Shown: positions 27,201 through 37,391 of the stretch, in pieces
Numbering within the stretch: position 1 is the stretch's first letter
Layout of the letters: each line of letters opens with the position of its first letter
Assembly: GCA_000378025.1 (NCBI GenBank)
Contig: KB899087.1
Coordinates: 2,666,001 to 2,730,000 of the forward strand
Reading direction: 5' to 3'
DNA: 64,000 nt
Origin: Xanthobacteraceae bacterium 501b
GTDB lineage: Bacteria; Pseudomonadota; Alphaproteobacteria; Rhizobiales; Xanthobacteraceae
Notes under the pieces: generated by a model
Seen by the model: the letters and a program-made list of their open reading frames with translations, nothing else
Database searches by the model: none
Told to the model about the DNA's origin: nothing
Translations under genes and position numbers: made by a program

Positions 27201-28421
27201 GTGAAGGGCAGGCTTGTCACGCCGCTGCTGCTGGTGGCGCTTCTCATCCTTCTGGCAGCTGCTTACGGCACTCACAGCCTCTGGGACACCGACCCCGCCT
27301 CAACGTTGGTGACGGCAAGGGTGGTGCGTGGCGAGGTTGAGGAGGCTGTGCTGGCCACCGGCACGCTCAAGCCTGTCAAGCTGGTAGCCGTCGGGGCGCA
27401 GGCCTCCGGGCGCATCACCCGCGTCGCGATAGCACTTGGTGAGCAGGTGAAAGCCGGCGATCTGCTCGCCGAAATCGATTCCGTGCTGCAGGAGAACGCC
27501 CTGCGCACGGCCCGCGCTGCGCTTGACAATGTTCGGGCCCAACTCGTCGAGAAAGAAGCGCTACTGCATCGCGATGTGCTGATCCTTGAGCGCCGCGCCT
27601 CCATGGTGACGAACAAGATCGTGTCGCAGGCCGATTTCGAGGCGGCCGAAGCGGATGTAAAGGCCACCCGCGCGCAGATCGACCAACTGAAGGCGCAGAT
27701 CATCGAGGCGGAGGTCGCGGTAGAGAATGCCCAGTCCAATCTCGGCTACACCCGCATAACTGCCCCCATCGACGGCACCGTGCTCGCCATCGTCAGTCAG
27801 GAGGGCCAGACGGTGAACGCCGCCCAGTCCGCGCCCACCATTATGGTGCTCGGCCAGCTCGACACGATGACGGTGCGGGCCGAAATCTCCGAGGCCGACA
27901 TCGTGCGTACTGCCCCCGGCCAGCGGGCGTATTTCACCACCGTCGGCGAAGGCACCCGCCGCTATGAGACCGAGCTCGCGTTCATCGAACCAGCGCCGGA
28001 ATCAATCAAGAACGACGACAGCTTCTCCTCGAGTACCGCCACCGCTTCCTCGTCGAGCACGTCAAGCAGCAGCAGTTCGGCGATCTATTACAACGGTATC
28101 CTCCACGTGCCGAACCCGGACGGGCGGCTGCGAACCTATATGACGGCCGAGGTCCACATCGTCGTCGGACATGCTGTCGACGTCCTCACCCTCCCCGCCA
28201 TGGCGCTGGGCGCGCGCGGAGCGGACGGGCTCTACGAGATTCGGGTGCTGCGCGGCGATGGCCGGGTCGAGACCCGCAGAGTCGAAATCGGCCTCAACGA
28301 CAAGACCGTCGCCGAAATCCGCGCCGGCCTTTCGGTGGGCGAGCAGGTGGTGACCGGCGACACGGCCAGTGTCGCCCCCTCCACGTCCGGCATGCCCGGG
28401 CCCCCGCCCATGGGGTTCTGA
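27201..28421 (+). CDS. macA: MacA-like periplasmic adaptor (HlyD family)
   Basis: 406 residues. An N-terminal membrane segment (7-22) leads to a biotinyl-lipoyl-like half motif (VAVGAQASGRITRVAIALGEQVKAGDLLAEID), a coiled-coil hairpin (about 95-180), the second half motif (YTRITAPIDGTVLAIV) and beta-barrel/membrane-proximal domains. An inserted Ser-rich stretch (about 270-297) lies within the beta-barrel region. It starts with GTG at 27201, preceded by gaggt. MacB follows two bases after the stop. Together they should export a substrate through a TolC-type channel, which is not in this window. Confidence 0.9.
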   Translation: MKGRLVTPLLLVALLILLAAAYGTHSLWDTDPASTLVTARVVRGEVEEAVLATGTLKPVKLVAVGAQASGRITRVAIALGEQVKAGDLLAEIDSVLQENALRTARAALDNVRAQLVEKEALLHRDVLILERRASMVTNKIVSQADFEAAEADVKATRAQIDQLKAQIIEAEVAVENAQSNLGYTRITAPIDGTVLAIVSQEGQTVNAAQSAPTIMVLGQLDTMTVRAEISEADIVRTAPGQRAYFTTVGEGTRRYETELAFIEPAPESIKNDDSFSSSTATASSSSTSSSSSSAIYYNGILHVPNPDGRLRTYMTAEVHIVVGHAVDVLTLPAMALGARGADGLYEIRVLRGDGRVETRRVEIGLNDKTVAEIRAGLSVGEQVVTGDTASVAPSTSGMPGPPPMGF

Positions 28422-28423
28422 CC

Positions 28424-30403
28424 ATGAACGACGCAGATGCCGGAGCGGCGCCGCTCATCGCGCTGGAGGGGGTCACGCGCACCTACACCTCGGGCGAAGA
28501 AACGGTCACGGTGCTTCGAAGCCTCGATCTCTCGATCATGGCCGGCGAAATGGTCGCCATCGTCGGCGCCTCGGGCTCCGGCAAGTCGACGCTGATGAAC
28601 ATTCTCGGCTGCCTCGACCGGCCCAGCGAGGGACGTTACCGCATCGCCGGCCGTGACGTGGCGCAGCTGACAGCGGATGAACGGGCGAGCCTGCGGCGCG
28701 CGCATTTCGGCTTCATCTTCCAGCGCTACAACCTCCTGGCCGAACTGACCGCGCTGGGCAATGTCGAGATACCCGCCATCTATGCCGGCCTGTCGCCGGG
28801 CACGCGCCGGACCCGCGCCGCCGCGCTGCTCGGCCGGCTCGGCATGGCGTCACGGCTCGCCCACCGACCCGGCCAGCTTTCCGGCGGCCAGCAGCAGCGT
28901 GTTTCCATCGCCCGCGCGCTGATGAACGACGCCGAGGTCATCCTCGCTGACGAGCCAACCGGCGCGCTTGATCGCCAGAGCGGCGAAGAGGTGCTGCGGA
29001 TTCTCGACGAACTCAACGCCGAGGGCCGCACCGTGATCATCGTTACCCACGACATGAATGTGGCGGGGCGGGCCCGGCGGATCATCGAGATCGACGATGG
29101 CCGGATCGTCGACGACCGCCGGACGGGGGCGGACCGCGCGTCCCCCCCAGTGGAATCGAAGGCCTCGGGAGCAATCCGGCCCAGCTGGCGTCAAAAGCTC
29201 GACCCGTTCCGCGAGGCGTTCCGCATGGCGCTGATGTCGATGAATGCTCATCGGCTGCGCACCGGCCTCACCATGCTTGGCATCGTCATCGGCGTCGCGT
29301 CGGTGGTGTGCGTGGTGGCGCTGGGCGAAGGCTCCCGGCAAAGGGTGCTGGCCAATATCAGCCAGCTCGGCACCAACACGATCGAGATATTCGCCGGCAA
29401 GGATTTTGGCGACACGCGCTCAGGGAAAATCACCACACTGGTGGCAGCCGATGCCGACCAGCTCGCCCGCCAACCCTATGTCGCCGCAGCAACCCCCACC
29501 GTTTCGACCCAGAGCACGGTGCGCCTGGGCGCCAAGGAAGCGAACGCTCTGGTGAACGGGGTGAGCGAGCGCTATTTCGCCGCCAAGGGCACCAAGCTGG
29601 CACGCGGCCACTTCTTCGACGAAGCGAGCGTCACTTCCCGGGCGCTGGACGTCGTCATCGACGAGAACACCCGCAAGGCGCTATTCGACGCGGCCGGCGT
29701 GGAGCCTATCGGCGCCGTCGTCCTGATCGGCACCGTGCCGGCGCGCGTTGTCGGCATCACCCAGCCCCAGCAGGGCGGGTTCGGATCAAGCCAGAACCTC
29801 TCGCTCTATTTGCCCTATACCGCCGTGCAGACCCGCATTCTCGGCTCCACGGCCCTGCGCTCGATCACCTTGAAGATCAAGGACGACGTCGACAGTGCCT
29901 ATGCCGCGCAGGAGGTGACGCGGTTTCTCACCAAGCGCCACGGCAGCAAGGACTTTTTCATCCTCAACACCGACGACATCCGTCGCACCATCACCAGCAC
30001 GACGCAGACGATGACGCTGCTGATCGCCGCGATCGCCGTCATCTCGCTGATTGTCGGCGGCATCGGGGTCATGAACATCATGCTCGTATCGGTGTCTGAA
30101 CGCGTGGGCGAGATCGGCGTGCGGATGGCGGTTGGCGCCCGACCGGCAGATATCCTGCAGCAATTCCTCACTGAGGCGGTGATGGTTTGCCTGCTGGGTG
30201 GAGCGGTGGGGGTGGGACTGGCCCTTGCTTTTGGGGTCGCGTTCTCGCTGGCGGGCTCGCCCTTCACGCTCATCTATTCCAGCGGATCGATCCTCATCGC
30301 CCTTACCTGCTCCAGCTTCATTGGCGTGGCGTTCGGGTACCTGCCGGCGCGCAATGCCGCCCGCCTTGATCCGGTCACAGCATTGACAAATTCTCGACAG
30401 TAA
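28424..30403 (+). CDS. macB: MacB-like ABC transporter, ATPase-permease fusion
   Basis: 659 residues, the usual MacB length. The N-terminal ABC domain has Walker A (GASGSGKST), signature (LSGGQQQR) and Walker B (VILADEPTGALD). The rest is a MacB-type permease: one helix near residue 275, a large periplasmic domain (~300-530) and three C-terminal helices containing the FtsX signature GGIGVMNIMLVSVSERVGEIGVR. MacB uses ATP in the cytoplasm to drive transport from the periplasm outwards, often of peptides, lipids or antibiotics. It is co-transcribed with the adaptor gene. Substrate unknown. Confidence 0.93.
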   Translation: MNDADAGAAPLIALEGVTRTYTSGEETVTVLRSLDLSIMAGEMVAIVGASGSGKSTLMNILGCLDRPSEGRYRIAGRDVAQLTADERASLRRAHFGFIFQRYNLLAELTALGNVEIPAIYAGLSPGTRRTRAAALLGRLGMASRLAHRPGQLSGGQQQRVSIARALMNDAEVILADEPTGALDRQSGEEVLRILDELNAEGRTVIIVTHDMNVAGRARRIIEIDDGRIVDDRRTGADRASPPVESKASGAIRPSWRQKLDPFREAFRMALMSMNAHRLRTGLTMLGIVIGVASVVCVVALGEGSRQRVLANISQLGTNTIEIFAGKDFGDTRSGKITTLVAADADQLARQPYVAAATPTVSTQSTVRLGAKEANALVNGVSERYFAAKGTKLARGHFFDEASVTSRALDVVIDENTRKALFDAAGVEPIGAVVLIGTVPARVVGITQPQQGGFGSSQNLSLYLPYTAVQTRILGSTALRSITLKIKDDVDSAYAAQEVTRFLTKRHGSKDFFILNTDDIRRTITSTTQTMTLLIAAIAVISLIVGGIGVMNIMLVSVSERVGEIGVRMAVGARPADILQQFLTEAVMVCLLGGAVGVGLALAFGVAFSLAGSPFTLIYSSGSILIALTCSSFIGVAFGYLPARNAARLDPVTALTNSRQ

Positions 30404-30509
30404 TTTTCAGAAACATTATCGTATAGTCGAGAAATAAATACACCATACTCTCAGCCAATTTTATCGCGAATGTACACTCAACAATTCGTCATCGCGGTGA
30501 AAAGAACTC

Positions 30510-30629
30510 ATGCTGAAACTTGTCATGCGTCTTTGGCACTGGTTGACCGACGCTTATGAATTCCACTGCCCCTACTGCCAATCCGACGAATTGTGCGAGG
30601 AATGCTTGCACTTCTGGGCCATCAAATAA
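30510..30629 (+). CDS. 39-residue CxxC...CxxC microprotein
   Basis: A short frame from ATG 30510 to TAA 30629. The protein has a tryptophan-rich helix (MRLWHWLTDAYEF) followed by CPYCQSDELCEEC, two CxxC knuckles spaced by five residues that could bind zinc or iron. A ribosome site (ggtgaaaag) lies seven bases upstream. The region before it is AT-rich and promoter-like. It follows macB by 106 bp on the same strand, and I see no other gene in this gap. Too short for most annotation thresholds. Function unknown; zinc binding is inferred from the cysteines. Confidence 0.62.
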   Translation: MLKLVMRLWHWLTDAYEFHCPYCQSDELCEECLHFWAIK

Positions 30630-30701
30630 CGCCGTCGGACAAGGCCCGTCAGCAGCAAGGGCCCGGGGCATCTCCCCCATACCCGCGCTTCATTCCCGCT
30701 C

Positions 30702-33700
30702 TTACTCGGCCGGCGTATGGACAATGCCAGGAGCGACCTCGGCATGGGGCGTGTGATGGACGCGCCCGATAAACGAATAGACCACCGGCACCACGAACAG
30801 GGTGAGTAGCGTGCCCAGAGTCATGCCGCCGACAATGACCCAGCCGATCTGAGCCCGGCTCTCCGCGCCGGCACCGCTCGCCAGTGCCAGCGGAACAGCA
30901 CCGAGCACCATCGCTCCAGTGGTCATCAGAATAGGCCGTAGCCGCAGCACGGCTGCCTCAATGACCGAGGCCCGGCGGTCAAGCCCCGCCTCCTGCTGCT
31001 GGTTGGCGAATTCGACGATCAGGATGCCATGCTTGGTGATTAGCCCGACCAGCGTCACCAGCCCGATCTGCGAATAGACGTTGAGGGATCCGCCGGTAAA
31101 ATAAAGCGCCGCCAGCGCCCCGGTCATCGACAGGGGAACCGTGAGCATGATGATGACCGGGTCACGGAAGCTCTCGAACTGTGCCGCGAGAACGAGATAG
31201 ATAAATCCCAGCGCCAGCAGGAAAACCACCACGAGGCTCTGCCCGGCGGCGCGGAACTCGCGGCTCTGGCCGGCAACATCCGTCTGCACGGTCTGCGGCA
31301 GCACCTCGCGGGCAGTCTGGTCAAGGAAATCAAGCGCCTCGCCCTGAGAGAAGCCCGGCGCCAGATTGCCGGAGATAGTGGCAGAGCGCAGCTGGTTGAA
31401 GCGCTTCAGCTCCTGCGGCGCGACGCTCTCGCGCACGGTGACGAGATTGGAGAGCTGCACCATCTCACCGCCCGCCGAGCGCAGATAGATCGTGTCGAGC
31501 GTCGCAGGCGTCGAACGGTCGCTGGCGTCCAGCTGAACATAGACGTCGTATTGCTCGCCCCCCACCTCGAAGCGCGTCACCTGCCGGCCGCCGAGTAGGC
31601 TCTCCAGCGTACGACCAAGAACCGCGATGTCGATGCCGAGATCCGCCGCCTTGGCGCGATCCACCGCAATGGAAATCTCCGGCTTGTTCAGCTTCAGGTC
31701 GCTGTCGAGGCTGACGAGGCCGGGATAGTCGCGGACGCGCTCTAGGAAGCGGTTCACATAGTCGTCGAGCTGCTCATACGTGCCGGATGTCTGGATGACG
31801 AACTCGATCGGCCGCGAATTATTGGACGCGCCGAGGGAGGGCGGGTTGTTGGCATAGGCATTGATGCCGGCGATGCGCCGCAGCTCCGGCGTCAGCTTGG
31901 TCACGAGTTCCTGCTGGCGCACATCGCGCTCGTCCCAATCCTTCAGCCGGCCGATCACCAGGAAACGGTGTACTTCGGGAAAGCCATTGATGATCAGTAC
32001 GCTATCGACTTCGGGTTCTTTGGAGACAATCTGGTCGATCTGGTTGGTGTAGCGGGTCGTGTAGGCAAGGGTGGAGCCCTCCGGCCCGCTGCCGGAAACG
32101 CGGATCACACCGCGGTCTTCGACCGGCGACAGCTCCGAAGGCAGCACAACGATGAAGAAGGCGCTGGCGCCGGCCACCATCAGCGCCAGTAGCAGGATCA
32201 GGGCGCGGATCCGCAGCGTCGTGGCGAGCAGGCGGCGATAGCCGCTCTCCATGGATCGCAGCCACCCTTCGATGAAAGCCGAAACACGCCCAGGCTTGCC
32301 CTCATGTTTGAGCAGGCGCGAGCACATCATCGGTGTCAGCGTTAGCGCCACAAAACCTGAGATGATGACCGCACCGGCCAGCGTCAACGCGAATTCAAGA
32401 AACAGCCGGCCCGTGCGGCCGGGCGCGAAGGCGACGGGCGCATAGACGGCGGCGAGCGTCATGGTCATGGCGATGACGGCGAAGCCGATCTCGCGCGCGC
32501 CCTTGATGGCGGCGGGGATCGGCTTCATGCCGTGCTCGATGTGGCGGAAGATATTCTCCAGAACGACGATCGCATCGTCGACCACGAGGCCGATCGCGAG
32601 AACAAAAGCCAGCAACGTCAATGTGTTAACGCTGAAGCCCAGGGCGTACATGATGGCGAATGTGGTGACCAGTGAGATCGGGATGGTGACGATCGGAATA
32701 ATCGATGCCCTGAACGAGCGCAGGAACACCACGATGACAAGCACCACCAGGATGACCGCCTCGAAGATGGTGTGGAACACCGCTTCGATCGAGCGGTCGA
32801 TGAACACCGCATTGTCGTTGCCGATGGTGGCGGTCATGCCCTCGGGCAGGCTTTCATTGACAGCCGGCAGCACGGCGCGCGCGCCGGCGGAGACATCCAG
32901 CGGGTTGGCCACCGCCTGCTTGATCACGCCGATGAAGATGGCCGCGCCGCCATTGAACCGGCTCGCCCGGCGCTCGTCGGCAGCACCCAGCTCGACGCGG
33001 GCGACGTCGCGCAGATGCACCTGTGCGCCATCGGCCCGCTTGACGACGATCTGGTCGAACTGGTCGACCGTGGTCAGCGCCGTGCGTGAGAGCACGGTGA
33101 ATTCGCGGTCAACACTCTCGATGCGGCCGGAGGGAATTTCGACGTTCTGGGCGCTGAGCGCATCCTCCACGTCCTGGACGGTGAGGCTATAGGCGGCAAG
33201 ACGTTCGCGATCGATCCAGATCCGCATGGCGTAGCGGCGCTCGCCATAGATCTGCACATCGGCGACGCCGCTGATGTTCTTGAAGCGGTCGACGACGTAG
33301 CGGTCGATATAGTCGGACAGTTCAAGGCTCGACATGCGGTCGGAGCGGAAGACGACGAACAGAACCGGCTGAGCGTCGGCCTCGACCTTGGAAATGACCG
33401 GCTCGTCGATCTCGTCCGGCAGGCGCTGGCGCACGCGGCTGACCCGATCGCGCACGTCGCTGGCCGCGACATCCGGGTCGATCTCCAGCCGGAATCGCAC
33501 CGTGATGCGGCTCGATTCGGAACGGCTGGTCGATTCAAGAACGTCGATGCCCTCGATGCCGGCAATGGAGCCTTCGAGCACCTGCGTGACCTGGCTCTCG
33601 ACAATGCTGGCCGACGCGCCGGGATAGGTGGTGACGACCGACACGGTCGGCTCGTCAATATTGGGGTATTCTCGCACCGCAAGGCGGCCGTAAGAGACGA

Positions 33701-33776
33701 TGCCGATGAGGATCAGCAGCAAGCTCAGCACCGTCGCGAAGACGGGGCGGCGGACGCAGAGTTCGGAAATACCCAT
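30702..33776 (-). CDS. RND efflux pump, inner-membrane transporter (AcrB/MexF family)
   Basis: 1024 residues, the full length of a hydrophobe/amphiphile RND pump. It starts with the usual ELCVRRPVFATVLSLLLILIG first helix. It carries the proton-relay Asp pair in helix 4 (GLVVDDAIVVLENIFRHIE) and the C-terminal RLRPILMTTGAMVLGAVPLA. The two large periplasmic loops are intact. Substrate range is not predictable. The adaptor gene ends eight bases upstream of its start, so they form one operon. No TolC-like channel follows, so an outer-membrane partner must come from elsewhere. Confidence 0.96.
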   Translation of the reverse strand: MGISELCVRRPVFATVLSLLLILIGIVSYGRLAVREYPNIDEPTVSVVTTYPGASASIVESQVTQVLEGSIAGIEGIDVLESTSRSESSRITVRFRLEIDPDVAASDVRDRVSRVRQRLPDEIDEPVISKVEADAQPVLFVVFRSDRMSSLELSDYIDRYVVDRFKNISGVADVQIYGERRYAMRIWIDRERLAAYSLTVQDVEDALSAQNVEIPSGRIESVDREFTVLSRTALTTVDQFDQIVVKRADGAQVHLRDVARVELGAADERRASRFNGGAAIFIGVIKQAVANPLDVSAGARAVLPAVNESLPEGMTATIGNDNAVFIDRSIEAVFHTIFEAVILVVLVIVVFLRSFRASIIPIVTIPISLVTTFAIMYALGFSVNTLTLLAFVLAIGLVVDDAIVVLENIFRHIEHGMKPIPAAIKGAREIGFAVIAMTMTLAAVYAPVAFAPGRTGRLFLEFALTLAGAVIISGFVALTLTPMMCSRLLKHEGKPGRVSAFIEGWLRSMESGYRRLLATTLRIRALILLLALMVAGASAFFIVVLPSELSPVEDRGVIRVSGSGPEGSTLAYTTRYTNQIDQIVSKEPEVDSVLIINGFPEVHRFLVIGRLKDWDERDVRQQELVTKLTPELRRIAGINAYANNPPSLGASNNSRPIEFVIQTSGTYEQLDDYVNRFLERVRDYPGLVSLDSDLKLNKPEISIAVDRAKAADLGIDIAVLGRTLESLLGGRQVTRFEVGGEQYDVYVQLDASDRSTPATLDTIYLRSAGGEMVQLSNLVTVRESVAPQELKRFNQLRSATISGNLAPGFSQGEALDFLDQTAREVLPQTVQTDVAGQSREFRAAGQSLVVVFLLALGFIYLVLAAQFESFRDPVIIMLTVPLSMTGALAALYFTGGSLNVYSQIGLVTLVGLITKHGILIVEFANQQQEAGLDRRASVIEAAVLRLRPILMTTGAMVLGAVPLALASGAGAESRAQIGWVIVGGMTLGTLLTLFVVPVVYSFIGRVHHTPHAEVAPGIVHTPAE

Positions 33777-33784
33777 GACCGGCC

Positions 33785-34885
33785 TTAGCCTTCAGGTGCC
33801 GGCGGCGGCGCAACCACCTCCACCCCGACGCCCGCCTGAAGGCGCCCCTGCCCGGCCACGACGATGGAGGCCCCGGGGGCAACGCCCTTGACCTCGACCT
33901 CGCCTTTCGCGCGCTGGCCAAGCTGAACGCTGAGTTGCTGGGCCTTGCCGTCGACAATCTGCCAGACCAGCCGCTCCTGCCCGCGCGGCACGATGGCACT
34001 CTCCGGCACAAAGACGGCGTCACGCGCCTGGCTTCCCTGCACAACAACGCGGGCGAACAAGCCTGGGCGCAATTCGAGGTTCTTGTTGTCGAGCCGGGCG
34101 CGCACGCTGAGCGAGCGGCCATTAATGTCGACCATGGGATCGATGGCGTAGATCGTGCCCGTGAAGCTGCGGCCGGGCAGCGCGTCCAGCGTGATGGTCA
34201 CGGTCTGGTTTTCGGCGATGCTGGAGAGCTGGGTTTCCGGCACCTTGAAGTCCAACTTTAGCGTGTCGATCTTCTCAAGGTTCACCAGTTCCGTGCCAAC
34301 CGCGATATAGGCGCCATTCGACACCGTGCGCAGGCCGACAACCCCGTCAAATGGCGCGGTGATGGTGTGCTTGGCAATCTGCACCCGCTGGGAGTTCAGC
34401 AAAGCGCGCGACGTGTTAAGTTCCGCCTGCGCCTCATCCAGGGCGCGGGCGGTGCCCGAACCCGTCTTCTGCAGGCGCTGGGCGCGGTCGTAATTGGCCT
34501 CGGCGAGCTCCAGCCGCGCTTCGGTCTCGTCGAGCGAGGCCTTCACCAGCGCCGCATCAAGTTGCACCAGCACATCGCCGGCCTTCACGTGCTGGCCTTC
34601 CTGGAAACGGATTTCCTGAATGCGCCCCGACACCTCCGGGGCGACCTGCACCGATTCATCGGACTGCAGCGATCCGATGGACGAGATATCCGTCGTCACA
34701 GACGCCGCTCGGGCCGGCGCCACCTCGACCGGAACCGCGCGCGGCGTGGCGGGCTGGGCCGCGGCGTTCGCCTGGCTGCGTCCGCCAAACAGCGCTTCCG
34801 TCTCGACCCACCCCCGCTCATGGGCAAGCCAGCCGGCTCCCGCAAGAGCGGCGATCGTCAGCAGCACGCCGGTTCCACGTCGCAT
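33785..34885 (-). CDS. RND efflux periplasmic adaptor subunit
   Basis: 366 residues. An N-terminal hydrophobic segment (MRRGTGVLLTIAALAGAGWLA) anchors it. The family layout is present: split lipoyl motif (EVSGRIQEIRFQEGQHVKAGDVLVQLD and HTITAPFDGVVGLRTVSNGAYI), an alpha-hairpin between them, and beta-barrel sequence SVRARLDNKNLELRPGLFARV. The adaptor links the RND pump to the outer-membrane channel. ATG at 34885 has gggggcc just upstream and gives a normal signal/anchor; the longer frame (start 34960) adds unlikely sequence. It precedes the pump gene and is divergent from nothing nearby, following the ydc operon end. Confidence 0.93.
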   Translation of the reverse strand: MRRGTGVLLTIAALAGAGWLAHERGWVETEALFGGRSQANAAAQPATPRAVPVEVAPARAASVTTDISSIGSLQSDESVQVAPEVSGRIQEIRFQEGQHVKAGDVLVQLDAALVKASLDETEARLELAEANYDRAQRLQKTGSGTARALDEAQAELNTSRALLNSQRVQIAKHTITAPFDGVVGLRTVSNGAYIAVGTELVNLEKIDTLKLDFKVPETQLSSIAENQTVTITLDALPGRSFTGTIYAIDPMVDINGRSLSVRARLDNKNLELRPGLFARVVVQGSQARDAVFVPESAIVPRGQERLVWQIVDGKAQQLSVQLGQRAKGEVEVKGVAPGASIVVAGQGRLQAGVGVEVVAPPPAPEG

Positions 34886-35090
34886 CAGGCCCCCATGAGA
34901 CTGTGTCGGAAAGCACGAAAATCCATGCTGCGACACAACAGATATGAGGAACAGTTCCAACTGAATTATGTGTCACATGGCGCCTCGACGATCACATTCG
35001 CGAGGCTGCCGGAACATCATACTCCATCTTCGCCGTGGTGCCGACCACGCTGATGCGTCGCCCTGCTCCTTTGCGCAAAGCCACGCCACA

Positions 35091-36542
35091 TCAGGCGTTC
35101 TTCACCATCACATGACGAATGACGGTATAGTCTTCCAGCGCATAGGCGCTGAGGTCCTTGCCATAGCCGGACTGCTTCAGCCCACCATGCGGCATCTCGC
35201 TGACCAGCATGAAATGGCAGTTCACCCAGGTGCAGCCATATTGCAGGCGCGAAGCGGTGGCCATGCCGCGCCCGATATCCCGCGTCCACACTGAGGAGGC
35301 GAGGCCGTAATCGCTGTCATTGGCCCAGCCCACCGCCTCGTCGACATCGCTGAAGCGCGTGACCGACACGACCGGACCGAACACTTCGCGGCGAACGATC
35401 TCGTCGGACTGCAGGGCGCCGGCCACCACGGTCGGCTCGTAGAAGAACCCCTTGCCGGAGCCCGCGCCGCCAGCGACCTTGCCGCCGGTGGCGATCTCGA
35501 TGTGATTGAGCTCGGACGCACGCTCGACGAAGGAGGCGACGCGGGCGCGCTGGCGGGCGGAAATCAGCGGGCCGATATCGTTCTCGCTGTCATCCGCCCG
35601 GCCGAATTTGAGGCCGGAGACGGCAGAGGCGAGGTCCGCCACCAGTTTTTCATAGACCTTGGCGCCGGCATAGATGCGGCAAGCGGCGGTGCAGTCCTGC
35701 CCGGCATTGTAGTAGCCGAACACCTTCACCCCTTCGACCACGGCCTCAATGTCGGCATCGTCGAACACGAGGACCGGCGCCTTGCCGCCCAGTTCCAGAT
35801 GGGTGCGCTTCACCGTCTTGGCGGCGGCGGTCAACACCTTCTTGCCGGTGGCGATATCGCCGGTGAGCGAGACCATCGCCACTTTGGGATGGTTGATCAG
35901 CGCATTGCCGACGCTCTCGCCGCGCCCGACGACGACGTTGACCACGCCTTCGGGGAAAATGTCGGCAATGATCTTCGCCAACTTCAGCAGCGTAAGCGGC
36001 GTCTGCTCGGAAGGCTTGATCACCACCGTATTGCCGCCCGCCAGGGCCGGGGCGAGCTTCCACGCCGCCATCATCAGCGGGTAGTTCCACGGCGCGATCG
36101 AGGCGACGACGCCGATCGGGTCGCGGCGGATCATCGAGGTGTGGCCCGCCATGTACTCGCCCGCGACCATGCCGTGCTGGGTGCGCGCCGCGCCGGCGAA
36201 GAAGCGGAAACAGTCAACCACGCCGGGAAGTTCGTCGTTCAGCACCGCATGGCGCGGCTTGCCGCAGTTCAGCGCCTCCAGCGTGGCGAAGGATTCCGCC
36301 TCGGCCTCAATGCGATCTGCCAGTTTCAGCAGCATGTAGGAGCGCTCGGCCGGCGTGGTGCGCGACCAGGTGCGGAACGCCTTGTCGGCCGCGTTCACGG
36401 CGGCGTCGATCTGGTCCGGCGACGCCTCAGGCAGTTCGATCAGCGTTTCCTCGGTCTTCGGATTCAGCACCGTTTCCGGCGTTTCCGTGCCGGCGACGAA
36501 GGAAGAGCCGATCAGCATTTCGGTATCGGAAAGGGCAGTCAT
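35091..36542 (-). CDS. patD: Gamma-aminobutyraldehyde dehydrogenase (PatD/YdcW-type)
   Basis: 483 residues of the aldehyde dehydrogenase family. The catalytic Cys lies in [12 protein letters not shown], the base Glu in [13 protein letters not shown], and the NAD-binding APWNYPL and GD(I)ATGKK segments are intact. In E. coli, PatD/YdcW oxidises 4-aminobutyraldehyde to GABA in putrescine breakdown and is encoded with ydcSTUV, exactly the genes upstream here. The homology and synteny support the symbol; betaine-aldehyde dehydrogenase is the main alternative. It starts 9 bp after ydcV. Confidence 0.9.
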   Translation of the reverse strand: MTALSDTEMLIGSSFVAGTETPETVLNPKTEETLIELPEASPDQIDAAVNAADKAFRTWSRTTPAERSYMLLKLADRIEAEAESFATLEALNCGKPRHAVLNDELPGVVDCFRFFAGAARTQHGMVAGEYMAGHTSMIRRDPIGVVASIAPWNYPLMMAAWKLAPALAGGNTVVIKPSEQTPLTLLKLAKIIADIFPEGVVNVVVGRGESVGNALINHPKVAMVSLTGDIATGKKVLTAAAKTVKRTHLELGGKAPVLVFDDADIEAVVEGVKVFGYYNAGQDCTAACRIYAGAKVYEKLVADLASAVSGLKFGRADDSENDIGPLISARQRARVASFVERASELNHIEIATGGKVAGGAGSGKGFFYEPTVVAGALQSDEIVRREVFGPVVSVTRFSDVDEAVGWANDSDYGLASSVWTRDIGRGMATASRLQYGCTWVNCHFMLVSEMPHGGLKQSGYGKDLSAYALEDYTVIRHVMVKNA

Positions 36543-36551
36543 GGGCGTCTC

Positions 36552-37352
36552 CTATTTTCCAGCGCCGGCCACCGCCTCGCCATGGCGGGTGAGGTAATAG
36601 GCGGCGAGGATGGGCAGGAAAGTCACGAGGATCACGAGCACGGCGACCACATTGGTGACGGGCCGCTGCCGCGGGCGGATGAGCTCGGACAGCATCCATA
36701 TCGGCAGGGTCGATTGCTGGCCGGCGGTGAAGGTGGTGACGATGACCTCGTCGAAGCTGAGCGCGAAGGCGAGCATGCCGCCCGCCAGCAGCGCGGTGCC
36801 GATATTGGGCAGCACCACGAGGCGGAAGGTCTGGAAGGCATCGGCGCCCAGATCCATCGACGCCTCGATCAGCGAGGGCGAGAGCCGGCGCAGGCGCGCC
36901 ACCGCATTATTGTAGACGACGACGATGCAGAAGGTGGCGTGGCCGAGCACGATGGTCCAGACGGAGAACGGGATCTCCATCAACCCGAAGGCCTGGCGCA
37001 GCGCGATGCCGGTGACGATGCCCGGCAGGGCGATGGGCAGCACGAACAGCAGCGAGATCGGCTCGCGGCCGAAGAACCGCGCCCGCGCCAGTGCCCCGGC
37101 CGCCAGCGTGCCGAGGATCAGCGCCAGCAGCGTGGCGATGCTCGCCACCTTCAGCGACAGCCCCACCGCCGCCCAGATATCGGCCCGCCCCCAGACCACG
37201 CCGAACCATTTCAGCGTGAAGCCGGGCGGGGGGAAGGCGTAGCTCTTCTCTTCCGTGGTGAAGCAGTAGAGCAGGATGAACAGCAGCGGGATGTGCAGGA
37301 AGGCGAGCCCGCCAAGGGCGGCGATCTTGAGCGAGAGCGGGGCGCGGGTCAT
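36552..37352 (-). CDS. ydcV: Polyamine ABC transporter permease (YdcV-type)
   Basis: 266 residues with six hydrophobic segments. The coupling-helix motif for contact with the ATPase reads [23 protein letters not shown]. It resembles PotC/YdcV and pairs with the other permease just upstream. The last helices end [13 protein letters not shown]. Position between ydcU and patD on one strand supports the operon. It carries the substrate across the inner membrane together with YdcU. Confidence 0.93.
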   Translation of the reverse strand: MTRAPLSLKIAALGGLAFLHIPLLFILLYCFTTEEKSYAFPPPGFTLKWFGVVWGRADIWAAVGLSLKVASIATLLALILGTLAAGALARARFFGREPISLLFVLPIALPGIVTGIALRQAFGLMEIPFSVWTIVLGHATFCIVVVYNNAVARLRRLSPSLIEASMDLGADAFQTFRLVVLPNIGTALLAGGMLAFALSFDEVIVTTFTAGQQSTLPIWMLSELIRPRQRPVTNVVAVLVILVTFLPILAAYYLTRHGEAVAGAGK

Positions 37353-37391
37353 GGAAGGATGCTCCCATCGAGATTGCCGATACGCCCGACC

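Noticed and set aside
30404..30509. Terminator after macB
   Set aside because: The AT-rich stretch shows no stable hairpin followed by T residues. It looks more like a promoter for the small CxxC gene.
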